Below, piece by piece: positions 8,200 through 16,915 of a DNA stretch of 64,000 nucleotides; the first letter of the stretch is position 1, and every line of letters begins with the position of its first letter. The position numbers and the translations under genes are program-made. Below the pieces are notes generated by a model. That model was not told where the DNA came from, made no database searches, and saw nothing but the letters and a program-made list of their open reading frames with translations. Source of the stretch: Motiliproteus sp. MSK22-1 (GTDB lineage: Bacteria; Pseudomonadota; Gammaproteobacteria; Pseudomonadales; Balneatricaceae). The stretch covers positions 59,548 to 123,547 of the forward strand of contig NZ_MIEQ01000025.1 of NCBI RefSeq assembly GCF_001968815.1, in the 5' to 3' direction.

Positions 8200-9630
8200 C
8201 TATCTGGGGCCGATAAAAACACTTTCGCGCTTACTTTTGAGAATCTGATTTGAATCTCCGGCACCTTCTATATAAAAGATGATGGACTGGGACTCCCCTA
8301 CCAGATTACTCCGCGGAACTCGAACAAAAACATCTCGCCCAGAGACAGTTCCGGGTTTCAAGGTCACAGTTTTCTCTGCGCCAACTAGTATCAGTCCTGC
8401 AGGGCCGCTGGCTGTAATTGTAACCTCAACGGGGTCCTTTAACTTATTCAACATTTTTAAACGGTATTTGTTTTGTATTGAACCATCACTCTGCATGACA
8501 AATAATGGCTGGCGGTCATGCAGCACTTTCAACTGAATTGAATCCAATGTACTCAGGCCATAAATGATACCACTCAGGGAAGCCAGCAAAATAAAGCCGT
8601 AAACCCAGACTCTGGGCCGCTTTAAAATAGGAATAGAATGCCCCGTATCAAGCCCTTCCTGAGACTCATAACGGATCAGCCCACGAGGGCGACCTACTTT
8701 ATCCATAACAGAGTCACAAGCATCAAGACAAAGCGCGCAAGTAATACACCCTTCCTGTTGGCCATTACGAATATCCACGCCTGTAGGGCAGACGGCAACG
8801 CATTGATTACAATCGATACAGTCGCCCGTTGCTCGATCTTCTTCCCTTTGCCCCTTCTTTACTCGACCACGGGGCTCACCTCGAACATAATCATAGGTTG
8901 GCAAAACAGTGGTCTTATCAATCATGACTCCTTGAATTCGGGCATAGGGACAGAGCCAAAAGCAAGTCTGCTCTCGCATGAAGCCTGCCAAGATGTAAGT
9001 GCCAAGAATGAACATACCGATAAATGTGACAGAAACCATGCCAAGCTGCAGACTCAACAACTCCCCCCAAAGCACGAAAGCATCAGTAAACCAGGCGGTG
9101 AAACTAATTCCCGTAATTACCGCAATAATCAACCATAAGAAATGCTTTAAAGATTTAACCTTAATTTTTTTCAGATCCCATGGCGCTTTTTCAAGCTTTC
9201 GCCGCTTTTGCGGGCTCCCCTCAAGCTTTTCTTCAATCCAGGTGTAAATATCGGTCCAAATGGTCTGAAAACAAAAAAAACCACACCAGACCCGACCCGC
9301 TACAGCTGTTACAACCGCCAACAAAATGGCAAAAAACAACAGCAACAGGGCCAACATCCAAAAGTCTTGTGGCAATAATGTAGCCCCAAAGATATGAAAT
9401 TGACGACTAGGAATATCGAACAAAACGGCCTGACGATCATCCCAGCGAAGGTAAGGGCCCAGAAAAAATACTAACCAAAAACTATTTGCCCACCACTTTA
9501 TACTTCTCCATTTACCTGGCATTCGCTTAGCATGAATCGTTTCTTCGCCAGTATTTATATGCCAATGACCCGCTTCGGCGTACAAATCATCAACACTAGT
9601 AGCTGGAATTCTATTTTGCACATCGCTCAA
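8200..9630 (-). CDS. ccoG: cytochrome c oxidase accessory protein CcoG (RdxA/FixG), Cu(II) reductase
   Basis: Membrane-bound ferredoxin-like protein, 476 residues. About five spans are followed by a double cluster-binding region CIDCNQCVAVCPTG and CITCALCLDACDSVM, and a C-terminal Ig-like FixG_C domain. The family reduces Cu(II) to Cu(I) during cbb3 biogenesis. The first gene of ccoG-H-I-S, it is separated from the structural operon by a strong terminator at 9875-9904, so it should have its own promoter in the 240-bp gap; an FNR-like box is seen there. Confidence 0.95.
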   Translation of the reverse strand: MSDVQNRIPATSVDDLYAEAGHWHINTGEETIHAKRMPGKWRSIKWWANSFWLVFFLGPYLRWDDRQAVLFDIPSRQFHIFGATLLPQDFWMLALLLLFFAILLAVVTAVAGRVWCGFFCFQTIWTDIYTWIEEKLEGSPQKRRKLEKAPWDLKKIKVKSLKHFLWLIIAVITGISFTAWFTDAFVLWGELLSLQLGMVSVTFIGMFILGTYILAGFMREQTCFWLCPYARIQGVMIDKTTVLPTYDYVRGEPRGRVKKGQREEDRATGDCIDCNQCVAVCPTGVDIRNGQQEGCITCALCLDACDSVMDKVGRPRGLIRYESQEGLDTGHSIPILKRPRVWVYGFILLASLSGIIYGLSTLDSIQLKVLHDRQPLFVMQSDGSIQNKYRLKMLNKLKDPVEVTITASGPAGLILVGAEKTVTLKPGTVSGRDVFVRVPRSNLVGESQSIIFYIEGAGDSNQILKSKRESVFIGPR

Positions 9631-9780
9631 TGTAGGATCTCCTTCGAGGGAGTGATATTTCAGGATCGGGCGAATTCTATCGGAGGCTTAGGTAAAAAAC
9701 GACAGCCTTTGCGCATCGCACAATTAGTTCAACCTATTATTAAGATTATACTAATTTATATACTTCTTACATACCAAAGA

Positions 9781-9794
9781 CAGCTCTATATCAA
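9781..9794 (-). promoter_or_regulatory. weak FNR-box-like site upstream of ccoG
   Basis: Read on the minus strand the sequence is TTGATATAGAGCTG, a full left half site with only part of the right half, 7 of 10 consensus positions. It lies about 150 bp before the ccoG start and after the terminator of the ccoNOQP operon, where a separate ccoG promoter is expected. Low support on sequence alone. Confidence 0.22.
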
Positions 9795-9874
9795 AGATTT
9801 TTCATTGCAATCAGTGGTCATATCAGTAAGCAGCAAATCGACAACAGCAAGGAGCCTGAGAAATGCTCAGACAA

Positions 9875-9904
9875 TAAAAAAGGGGGACTGTTCAATCCCC
9901 CTTC
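9875..9904 (-). terminator. Rho-independent terminator of the ccoNOQP operon
   Basis: On the minus strand an 8-bp perfect stem, AAGGGGGA pairing with TCCCCCTT, encloses an 8-nt loop and is followed by a run of T (TTTTTTATT counting the stem end). It begins 18 nt after the stop of the 41-residue peptide gene, so that peptide lies inside the operon. Confidence 0.88.
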
Positions 9905-9921
9905 CATGAGATGGTCCGCGA

Positions 9922-10047
9922 CTACTTGTTGTGACGCTCGGAGTCTTCATTGATATGTTGTATTCCTCTGAATACAAAATAACCAAAGACAACTACAGCA
10001 CCGAGTACACTCAACACGGAACCAATAAGCACAGCATCTGCCGTCAT
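9922..10047 (-). CDS. 41-residue single-span peptide at the end of the cbb3 operon (CcoQ/CcoM-like)
   Basis: A short open frame encoding MTADAVLIGSVLSVLGAVVV followed by FGYFVFRGIQHINEDSERHNK. It has one membrane helix (about residues 5-26) with a charged C-terminal tail, the layout of small cbb3 subunits. A very strong ribosome-binding site, GGGAGGAA, stands 6 nt before the ATG, and the gene lies between ccoP (66 bp away) and the operon terminator, so it is almost certainly expressed with the oxidase. A separate CcoQ is already present between ccoO and ccoP. By size and topology it could be an analogue of the CcoM subunit of Pseudomonas stutzeri cbb3, but I cannot show homology. Confidence 0.75.
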   Translation of the reverse strand: MTADAVLIGSVLSVLGAVVVFGYFVFRGIQHINEDSERHNK

Positions 10048-10113
10048 AATCAGTTCCTCCCATCTTGACCGGAACACATGCTCCGGTCGATTCTACGCCT
10101 TTACAAGCGCGTC

Positions 10114-10956
10114 TTATTGCCCACCGCCCAGCTTATAGACATAAACAGCGAGTTTCTTGATATCACCTTCTGACAGGCGATCTTTAAAACTAGGCATGAC
10201 CGCTTGACGAGTTTTTGGATCATTCGCAGCGTTGACACCATGTATTATCGTGTACTTGGCGCTGGCCAGCTTATCATCTTCATCAAATCTCCATATTGCA
10301 TCGGTAAGATTTGCAGAGCCTAAAGCTGGGTTTCCTTTAGCATCCATCCCGTGACAAGCAAAGCAAGCCTTGGTTTTGAACAGAGGCTCTTCAGCTATAG
10401 TTCCATCAACGATAGCCTGAGCCAGAGTATCAACCTCTTCGGGCTTCAATATTGCACCTTGAGCGGTCATCATTCCCCGACGGCCATTAGTAATTGTCTG
10501 CACCAGGTTTTCAATTTTACCTCCGTACAACCAATCATCATCAGCCAGCACAGGGAAGCCAGGACCACCTTGACCACCACTGCCGTGACAAGCAGCGCAA
10601 TAATCACCGAACAGAACTCGGGCAGAAGCTACTGTATAGGTAGATAGCCCATCATCAGCAAGAATTTCAGCTGCTGACAAATCTTTAATCTGTTCTTCAA
10701 ATTTGCCACGAATCGCTTCAACCTGATCAAGGCCTTCCTGATACTCACCGATTTGAGTCCAACCAGTTACACCCTTGGTGTGATCATTCGAACCAGGAAT
10801 CATAGGATACAAAACACCGTAACCAACGACCCACAGGATGGAAATCCAGAATCCAATCATCCACCAGCGAGGGATCGGGTTCGCCAACTCACGGATATTG
10901 TCATCCCAAATATGACCCGTATTGTTTTCACCCGGAAAAGGATTTTTATCCGACAT
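10114..10956 (-). CDS. ccoP: cbb3-type cytochrome c oxidase diheme subunit CcoP
   Basis: Membrane-anchored periplasmic diheme cytochrome c, 280 residues. The start [19 protein letters not shown] is typical of CcoP, followed by one span (WWMIGFWISILWVVGYGVLYP), then two heme c sites, CAACH near the middle and CFACH further on, each with a distal methionine candidate (MMTAQG and VMPSFK). The open frame extends 33 codons upstream, but ATG 10956 is preceded by GGAG and matches homologues. The start overlaps the end of ccoQ by 11 bp. CcoP passes electrons from soluble cytochromes to CcoO. Confidence 0.96.
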   Translation of the reverse strand: MSDKNPFPGENNTGHIWDDNIRELANPIPRWWMIGFWISILWVVGYGVLYPMIPGSNDHTKGVTGWTQIGEYQEGLDQVEAIRGKFEEQIKDLSAAEILADDGLSTYTVASARVLFGDYCAACHGSGGQGGPGFPVLADDDWLYGGKIENLVQTITNGRRGMMTAQGAILKPEEVDTLAQAIVDGTIAEEPLFKTKACFACHGMDAKGNPALGSANLTDAIWRFDEDDKLASAKYTIIHGVNAANDPKTRQAVMPSFKDRLSEGDIKKLAVYVYKLGGGQ

Positions 10957-11158
10957 TTTTATCTCCGCTATCAGAGCTCTCATCGTCCAAAGGGATGTGC
11001 TTGTAAGATTCCAACTTTTCCCTGTTTTTAGGACGCAGAGCATAGACGTACACAACGACCAACAGGCAGAAAACCACCACGGTGAGAATCGTACCCACCC
11101 AGTCTTGAGTGGTCATTTCCGCCCAGTTAGTACTGAAGTACTCCTTCAAACTATTCAC
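10946..11158 (-). CDS. ccoQ: cbb3-type cytochrome oxidase subunit CcoQ
   Basis: A 70-residue single-span protein with the CcoQ/FixQ pattern: a hydrophobic helix ([21 protein letters not shown]), then [19 protein letters not shown] and an acidic tail. CcoQ stabilises the oxidase. The start taken is GTG 11158, overlapping the ccoO stop by 8 bp with AAGG upstream; the alternative ATG at 11116 would give 56 residues, closer to the usual length. The overlaps with ccoO and ccoP indicate translational coupling. Identity is sure, the start is not. Confidence 0.85.
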   Translation of the reverse strand: MNSLKEYFSTNWAEMTTQDWVGTILTVVVFCLLVVVYVYALRPKNREKLESYKHIPLDDESSDSGDKNVG

Positions 11159-11864
11159 GATAAGCCTTGTTTTCGTCCAGCTTCGCCATCGTTCCTAATA
11201 CCTGGAGAAATGCGACCATAGCATCTTCTTCAGTCTTCCCTTCAACAACAGCGGGAGCAGCTGCAATATCAGCGTCAGTATAAGGAACTCCAATAGTCTG
11301 TAGCCCAGTCATGTGAGCCTGCATGGTTTCACCATCAACCATCGCCTCTTGCAACCAAGGGTAGTTAGGCATGACTGATTCAGGAACCACTGACCGAGGC
11401 GCTCGCAAATGCTTGCGCTGCCAGTCATCCGAGTACTTACCACCTACTCGCGCCAAATCAGGTCCAGTACGCTTGGAGCCCCACTGGAATGGATGGTCAT
11501 ACATAGATTCAGACGCAAGTGAGTAATGGCCGTAACGCTCTTTTTCATCTCGGAACGGGCGAATCATCTGCGAATGACACAGGTAACAGCCTTCACGGAT
11601 ATAAACATCACGCCCAGCCAGCTCAAGCGCAGTATATGGGCGAATACCGTCTCCGGCTTTCCAATCTGCCAGCGTTTGACCCTCTTTACGCTGCCACACG
11701 ATTTCAGGCGCACTGTTGTGCTCCATCGTCTTCTCAATCGTAAACAAGGGTACGATTTCAACAATACCGCCGACAGAAACAACCAGAGCGGTAGCCAGAA
11801 TCAAGGCCCAGATATTGACCTCGCACCACTCCTGCAAGCTCTTCGGTTTTGTGTTATTAGCCAT
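11151..11864 (-). CDS. ccoO: cbb3-type cytochrome c oxidase monoheme subunit CcoO
   Basis: Membrane-anchored monoheme cytochrome c, 237 residues. An N-terminal span ([23 protein letters not shown]) is followed by the heme site CYLCH in [18 protein letters not shown], the CcoO signature, and a distal Met candidate in SVMPNYPWL. Slightly longer than the typical ~205 residues. It lies 16 bp after ccoN and overlaps ccoQ. It accepts electrons from CcoP and passes them to the CcoN active site. Confidence 0.96.
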   Translation of the reverse strand: MANNTKPKSLQEWCEVNIWALILATALVVSVGGIVEIVPLFTIEKTMEHNSAPEIVWQRKEGQTLADWKAGDGIRPYTALELAGRDVYIREGCYLCHSQMIRPFRDEKERYGHYSLASESMYDHPFQWGSKRTGPDLARVGGKYSDDWQRKHLRAPRSVVPESVMPNYPWLQEAMVDGETMQAHMTGLQTIGVPYTDADIAAAPAVVEGKTEEDAMVAFLQVLGTMAKLDENKAYRE

Positions 11865-11880
11865 CTTATCCGTCTCCCTA

Positions 11881-13314
11881 TTAAGCGCTGACTACGGCAG
11901 TGCGAGCTTGCTGCACCTTGCCTTCGGATGTGGACTTGCGAACGGTCATGAACACATTAAAGAGCATGGTTGCCGCCCCCAGCAGGAAGATAGCGCCACC
12001 AATCGCACGCATCGCGTAGTAAGGATGCATCGCTTCTACAGATTCAGCGAAGGTATAAACCAAAGTGCCGTATTCGTCGTACGCACGCCACATCAGGCCT
12101 TGCATGATACCGGACACCCACATCGCAACGATGTATATAACGGTACCGATGGTGAAGCACCAGAAGTGCATGTTAATCAGGCGTGTTGAGTACATTTCTG
12201 TATGGAAGCACTTGGTGATCAAGTGATATAGCGCACCACAACCAACCATAGCAACCCAACCCAAAGCACCGGAGTGTACGTGACCAATGGTCCAGTCGGT
12301 ATAGTGAGACAGAGCGTTAACGGTCTTAATGGACATAACAGGCCCTTCAAATGTCGACATGGCATAGAAAGCCAGTGACATAATAAGGAAACGCAGTACG
12401 TAGTCAGTCCGTAGTTTGTCCCATGCGCCAGACAGCGTCATCATACCGTTGATAGCTCCACCCCAGGAAGGAATGATCATCGCCAGTGAAATAGCAGCCC
12501 CCAGAGAACCGGTCCAGTCAGGCAACGCGGTGTATTGCAGGTGATGCGCTCCCAGCCATACGTAACCAAAGGATAATGCCCAGAAATGGACAACAGACAG
12601 ACGGTATGAAAAAACTGGACGGTTAGCCTGCTTCGGAACAAAGTAGTACATGATACCGAGGAAGCCAGCAGTCAGATAAAACCCTACTGCATTGTGTCCC
12701 CACCACCATTGAATCATAGCATCCTGAACACCGGAGAAAATGGAGTAAGATTCGAATAGACCGACCGGAATAGCCAAGCTGTTTACAACGTGAAGATAGG
12801 TAATCATGATCATCATCGACAGGAAGAACCAGTTCGATACATAGATATGAGAACTTTTGCGGTTAGCGATAGTCATCACAAAATTAAACAGATAACTCAG
12901 CCAGACAATTGCTATAGCGATATCAATCGGCCACTGCAATTCAGCGTATTCTTTGCCCTGAGTCAATCCCAGAGGAAGAGTCACTACGGCTGACACGATA
13001 ATCAAATTCCATCCCCAGAACGTAAACCATGCCAGCTTGTCACTCCAGAGACGGACGCCACATGTGCGCTGAACAGAATAAAATGCAGTAGCCATCAGCG
13101 TACAGCCACCAAAAGCAAAAATAACCGCATTGGTATGAAGCGGCCTCAACCGCCCGAAAGTAATATATGGTAAATCAAAATTGAGTACCGGCCATGCTAA
13201 TTCCGAAGCAATATATACTCCGGCACTAGCGCCTACCACTAGGTAGACGATAGACATAACCGCGAACCAGCGTACAACACCCAGGTTGTACTTCTGTTCT
13301 GCTGTGGCGTCCAT
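11881..13314 (-). CDS. ccoN: cbb3-type cytochrome c oxidase catalytic subunit I CcoN
   Basis: The catalytic heme-copper subunit, about 12 membrane helices, 477 residues. Heme and CuB histidines are visible: [29 protein letters not shown], and YTALPDWTG and [12 protein letters not shown] further on. CcoN reduces O2 at high affinity, allowing respiration at low oxygen. The ATG is preceded by a G-rich Shine-Dalgarno (GGGGGG). First gene of ccoN-O-Q-P plus the 41-residue peptide, and divergent from hemN across a 532-bp gap that should hold its FNR-controlled promoter. Confidence 0.97.
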   Translation of the reverse strand: MDATAEQKYNLGVVRWFAVMSIVYLVVGASAGVYIASELAWPVLNFDLPYITFGRLRPLHTNAVIFAFGGCTLMATAFYSVQRTCGVRLWSDKLAWFTFWGWNLIIVSAVVTLPLGLTQGKEYAELQWPIDIAIAIVWLSYLFNFVMTIANRKSSHIYVSNWFFLSMMIMITYLHVVNSLAIPVGLFESYSIFSGVQDAMIQWWWGHNAVGFYLTAGFLGIMYYFVPKQANRPVFSYRLSVVHFWALSFGYVWLGAHHLQYTALPDWTGSLGAAISLAMIIPSWGGAINGMMTLSGAWDKLRTDYVLRFLIMSLAFYAMSTFEGPVMSIKTVNALSHYTDWTIGHVHSGALGWVAMVGCGALYHLITKCFHTEMYSTRLINMHFWCFTIGTVIYIVAMWVSGIMQGLMWRAYDEYGTLVYTFAESVEAMHPYYAMRAIGGAIFLLGAATMLFNVFMTVRKSTSEGKVQQARTAVVSA

Positions 13315-13471
13315 GAACCCCCCCTTCTTGGGCCGAAGAAACGTTGTGATGCTTTAAACCTAACCCCCATTAATGCAGGGTTTTAAACGCGCGTAATAAG
13401 ACGACTTTTTGTGCGCAATGTCAAATCAATATACAAACAAACGCTAGTTATTGATAAATAAAGTCTTTTTA

Positions 13472-13485
13472 TTGAGATATGTCAT
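13472..13485 (-). promoter_or_regulatory. candidate FNR/Anr box for ccoN
   Basis: TTGAGATATGTCAT has both cores TTGA and TCA correctly spaced (TTGAN-N4-NTCAN), differing from the consensus at the inner and outer edge bases. It lies about 160 bp from the ccoN start and 360 bp from hemN, so it would serve ccoN. Moderate to weak support. Confidence 0.33.
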
Positions 13486-13667
13486 TTTACAACTCGAGTT
13501 GGAAATGCATTTAAAACCCTTTCCAACCCCATCGCAATTAGCCATTATAATAAGACACTATTTCAACAGCTGACTTCCGGTGTCCAAACCGCTTCAAAAT
13601 ACCAAACACCACCTCCTGAAAGACTATAGAGAACAAGCGGCTACGCAAGTACACACACTAAACATCT

Positions 13668-13691
13668 GGTTATAGATGTCAATCTATAACC
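13668..13691. repeat. perfect 9-bp inverted repeat upstream of hemN
   Basis: GGTTATAGA and TCTATAACC form an exact palindrome around a 6-nt centre (TGTCAA). No T run follows on the plus strand, and no gene ends here, so a terminator role is unlikely; an operator or an RNA leader hairpin 156 bp before hemN is more plausible. Confidence 0.6.
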
Positions 13692-13846
13692 AAGCCGGAT
13701 TCAACTCCTGTTAAGGAAATTTCAATAAATTGATTTGTGATATTTGCAGGACTGACCACTACTGCAACACTAAGAGCAGTGTGTTCTAATAAGCACATAT
13801 TCAAGACCAAAGCCTCTTCCAGTGGCACCAAAGGATGTAGATAATT

Positions 13847-15238
13847 GTGACCGCAGAAAATCAAATCAAATGGGATCTAGACCTCATCAAGCGATACGAC
13901 CTGTCCGGCCCCCGGTATACGTCATACCCTACAGCGATTCAGTTTGATCCTGAGCTAAGCCCGCGGCAACTGGTACAACACGGCCAGGAGACGGCAGATA
14001 AAACGGCCCCCCTGTCACTGTATATGCACATCCCTTTCTGCACTCACGTCTGCTATTTCTGCGCTTGCAACAAGGTAATAACCCGCAACAAAAAGCGCGC
14101 ACAGCCCTATCTGGAGCAGCTTTACATAGAAATGCGCAAATTGTCAGAATGGTACTCGAACGACCGCATTGTCAACCAGCTCCACTGGGGAGGGGGCACC
14201 CCCTCTTTCATCAATGATGATCAAATGCGGGAACTGGTTGGACATATCAGAAGCAATTTCAACCTTCGAGATGATGATCTGGGAGACTATTCCATTGAAA
14301 TAGATCCACGTGAGGCCGATGCGGGCCGGATGAAAGTCATCCGGGAGCTGGGCTTCAATCGTGTAAGCCTTGGCGTGCAGGATATAAAGACAGAAGTTCA
14401 GCAAGCAGTCAATCGAGTGCAACCCATCGCGCTATCTGAAGAGATCATAACCAGCTCCAGAGATTTGGGTTTCAAATCGATCAATATAGACCTGATTTAC
14501 GGATTACCCCATCAAACAATAGACTCATTCTCTGCAACGCTGGAGAAGATCATTGAGCTAAGCCCAGATCGATTGTCTATTTTTAACTATGCCCATATGC
14601 CTGATCGCTTCCGCTCGCAAAAACACATAAATGCAGAGGATTTGCCCGCGCCCGAAGACAAACTGGTTATTCTTGAAAACACAATCAGTCAACTAATCAG
14701 TGCAGGTTACGTATACATTGGCATGGATCACTTTGCGAAACCTACCGACGAGCTGGCTATAGCGCAGCAAGAAGGAAACCTCCACCGCAACTTCCAAGGC
14801 TACACCACTCACAGTGACTGTGATTTGGTTGCAATGGGAGTTTCAGCGATAAGCCAGATCGGCGATGTGTATTATCAAAACGAGCACGACCTGAAACTGT
14901 ACCAGGATGCGATAGATAGCAGCGAACAAGCAATCAAACGCGGAGTCATCCTCAGCAAAGATGACCGAATCCGTCGAGCAGTTATAACCAAGCTAATCTG
15001 TCACTTTGAGCTTGATTGTCAACAAATTGAGGCAAGCTTCGGCATAGAATTCAATGACTACTTTAAAGATGAGCTATTAAGGATGGATCAGTATATTAAA
15101 GATGGCCTTCTTGTCATCGATGGACCACAAATCATTGTCACACCCGCCGGCCGTTTGTTAATTCGCCGTATCTGCATGACATTCGATGCATACATACCCA
15201 AAGAGCAAACAGGTCGCACTTTTTCGAGAATCATCTAG
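13847..15238 (+). CDS. hemN: oxygen-independent coproporphyrinogen III oxidase (radical SAM)
   Basis: Cytoplasmic radical SAM enzyme that decarboxylates coproporphyrinogen III to protoporphyrinogen IX without oxygen, supplying heme at low oxygen, including for cbb3. The N-terminal SGPRYTSYPTA motif of true HemN precedes the cluster-binding cysteines C65, C69, C72 and C74 in FCTHVCYFCAC, and GGGTPS follows. Length 463 is normal, and the C-terminal HemN domain is complete. Start is GTG at 13847 with AAAGGA upstream. Neighbours are ccoN (divergent) and the FNR paralogue downstream, the usual hemN-anr-apt arrangement. Confidence 0.96.
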   Translation: MTAENQIKWDLDLIKRYDLSGPRYTSYPTAIQFDPELSPRQLVQHGQETADKTAPLSLYMHIPFCTHVCYFCACNKVITRNKKRAQPYLEQLYIEMRKLSEWYSNDRIVNQLHWGGGTPSFINDDQMRELVGHIRSNFNLRDDDLGDYSIEIDPREADAGRMKVIRELGFNRVSLGVQDIKTEVQQAVNRVQPIALSEEIITSSRDLGFKSINIDLIYGLPHQTIDSFSATLEKIIELSPDRLSIFNYAHMPDRFRSQKHINAEDLPAPEDKLVILENTISQLISAGYVYIGMDHFAKPTDELAIAQQEGNLHRNFQGYTTHSDCDLVAMGVSAISQIGDVYYQNEHDLKLYQDAIDSSEQAIKRGVILSKDDRIRRAVITKLICHFELDCQQIEASFGIEFNDYFKDELLRMDQYIKDGLLVIDGPQIIVTPAGRLLIRRICMTFDAYIPKEQTGRTFSRII

Positions 15239-15422
15239 AATCAATCCATGGATAAAAAAATAGCAGGGATTGCTAATATGACAAAGCAGAGAAATAGATA
15301 GCTAAATATTACCACCGGCCATAACATTCATTTAAATCAAAGCCTTCACCCTTGATTGTAAATGTTACATAATGCCTCCAGCAGGCTCCTCTGCAATAGA
15401 ACAACAAGCATGGATGAGGTTT

Positions 15423-16199
15423 ATGGCTGAAAAGCCAATACATACTGAAAGTTTTCACAATGCCAATGGCGCTCAACGTGCTCGTCCTTCTATCGGCTTG
15501 AGCTCTCAACCCTTTGCATTGGAATCCACCGACGCAGACAAGTTGTCTCAGATTGTTGAGGCCAGCCCACCTTTAAAGAAAGGGACTCACCTGTTTCTTC
15601 AGGGTGACCCTTTTATGTCTATCTTCACTGTACGAGCGGGCACTCTAAAAACCTATACAGTAACTAATGAAGGCGAAGAGCAAATCACCGGGTTTTACTT
15701 CCCTGGGGAAGTCGTAGCTCTTAGTGGCATAGGGACTGACCACCACCCTGTCTCAGCCAAAACACTTGAAACCACAACCGTTCTTGAATACCCCTATATA
15801 CAGCTGGAAGCACTGGCAAGTCAGGTTCCACAATTACGTACGCAGTTGACAAACAGCATGGGGAAAGAAATAAGGGCCGAACTACAGATGATGCTCTTGT
15901 TAAGTAAAAAAACAGCCGAACAGCGAGTCGCAACATTTCTATGCAAGCTATCGGATCGCTTTAAACAAAGAGGCTATTCAGCAACCGTTTTCAGACTGTC
16001 AATGTCTAGAAATGAGATCGGTAATTATCTTGGTCTTGCGGTAGAAACCGTTAGTCGTATATTTACTCGATTTCAGAAGCAGCAGCTTATTAATGTTGAG
16101 GGGAAAGAAATTGAGATTGTTAGCTTAGAAGATCTTTTCCAGGTTTCAGGAGATGCCAAAGTCTGCGATGAAAGCCCTGGCTCTGCAGACTATCGATAG
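15423..16199 (+). CDS. FNR/Anr-like regulator lacking all Fe-S cysteine ligands
   Basis: Crp/Fnr-family regulator of 258 residues from ATG 15423 (GAGG just upstream, spacing short); an upstream ATG at 15372 would add 17 residues but has no ribosome-binding site. It is clearly Anr-derived: GTDHHPVSAKTLETTTV resembles Anr at the dimer-side loop, LLLSKKTAEQRVATFL is the FNR dimer helix, and the HTH NEIGNYLGLAVETVSRI keeps the E--SR TTGAT-reading residues. Yet the N-terminus has no cysteine, and FNR Cys122 is replaced by Leu (VLEYPY). The only cysteines are in the dimer helix region and the extreme C-terminus. It therefore cannot bind a normal [4Fe-4S] cluster. It sits in the usual anr slot between hemN and apt. 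It may be an oxygen-insensitive or otherwise sensing (for example NO/heme, Dnr-like) regulator competing for the same sites. Confidence 0.88.
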   Translation: MAEKPIHTESFHNANGAQRARPSIGLSSQPFALESTDADKLSQIVEASPPLKKGTHLFLQGDPFMSIFTVRAGTLKTYTVTNEGEEQITGFYFPGEVVALSGIGTDHHPVSAKTLETTTVLEYPYIQLEALASQVPQLRTQLTNSMGKEIRAELQMMLLLSKKTAEQRVATFLCKLSDRFKQRGYSATVFRLSMSRNEIGNYLGLAVETVSRIFTRFQKQQLINVEGKEIEIVSLEDLFQVSGDAKVCDESPGSADYR

Positions 16200-16282
16200 C
16201 AGCTCATAACGTTCATGCAATTATCCCATTTACCAAGCAGTACCACCTCCGCGGTGCCACTCCAAAAGTTTGAGGACTTACA

Positions 16283-16816
16283 ATGTCGTTTGACGAATGC
16301 TACTTAAAGTCAGTTATCCGAGCCGTGCCTAACTGGCCAGAAGACGGAGTCACCTTTCGCGACGTAGCACCTCTTTTCCTGAATCCAAAGGCGTTACACA
16401 TGGTGGCTGACTCCTTCAGCCAGCATTACATGGATTCAGATATAACTCATATAGCTTCATTGGATGCACGGGGGTTTCTCATTGGCTCCATTGTCGCCTA
16501 TAAACTAAATTTGCCTTTAATCCTAATCCGCAAAAAGGGCAAATTACCGGGTCAAACCTTACAAGAGGAATATTCTTTAGAGTACGGCACTGCAACCGTT
16601 GAAATACAGCAAGACGCATGTTCTTCTGGCGATAAAGTACTGATATTAGACGACTTAATTGCCACCGGTGGCAGTATTCTAGCAGCCAGCACTCTGATTA
16701 GAAAACTAGGCGCTCAGGTCACCGAGGCTGCTGCTATTATCGATCTCCCAGACCTTCAGGGCTCAGTTCGACTGCAGGAAGCTGACATTCCGGTACACAC
16801 CCTGATTGCATATTAA
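16283..16816 (+). CDS. apt: adenine phosphoribosyltransferase
   Basis: Cytoplasmic purine-salvage enzyme converting adenine and PRPP to AMP. The 177-residue protein starts with the FRDVAPLFLNP segment of Apt, has the flexible-loop region RKKGKLPGQT and the PRPP-binding motif VLILDDLIATGGS. GAGGA lies 7 nt before the ATG. It follows the FNR paralogue by 83 bp and ends at a perfect 12-bp hairpin. Confidence 0.95.
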   Translation: MSFDECYLKSVIRAVPNWPEDGVTFRDVAPLFLNPKALHMVADSFSQHYMDSDITHIASLDARGFLIGSIVAYKLNLPLILIRKKGKLPGQTLQEEYSLEYGTATVEIQQDACSSGDKVLILDDLIATGGSILAASTLIRKLGAQVTEAAAIIDLPDLQGSVRLQEADIPVHTLIAY

Positions 16817-16824
16817 TCAATTAG

Positions 16825-16858
16825 TTAGTCAGGCCCTTTTATTCCAGGGCCTGACTAA
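16825..16858. terminator. bidirectional hairpin after apt
   Basis: A perfect 12-bp stem, TTAGTCAGGCCC with GGGCCTGACTAA, around a 10-nt loop, placed 9 nt after the apt stop and 58 nt beyond the stop of the convergent DUF3010 gene. The following plus-strand sequence GCATTTTATC gives only a modest T tract. Confidence 0.7.
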
Positions 16859-16915
16859 GCATTTTATCCCGAATCTTCTTCTTTATACACCCTGCCCCCC
16901 CCTATCGAAGCTCTT

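Larger units (their letters stand above)
13315..13846. other. 532-bp divergent intergenic region between ccoN and hemN
   Basis: No open frame with coding character is seen. The AT-rich gap must contain the promoters of ccoN (minus) and hemN (plus). It holds an FNR-box-like sequence at 13472-13485 and a perfect 9-bp inverted repeat at 13668-13691. The segment next to hemN has an AAAGGA about 12 nt before the GTG start. No clear sigma-70 -35/-10 pair was assigned. Confidence 0.6.

Noticed and set aside
13315..13846. small genes in the ccoN-hemN gap
   Set aside because: Short frames exist on both strands but none has a ribosome-binding site or conserved-looking composition.
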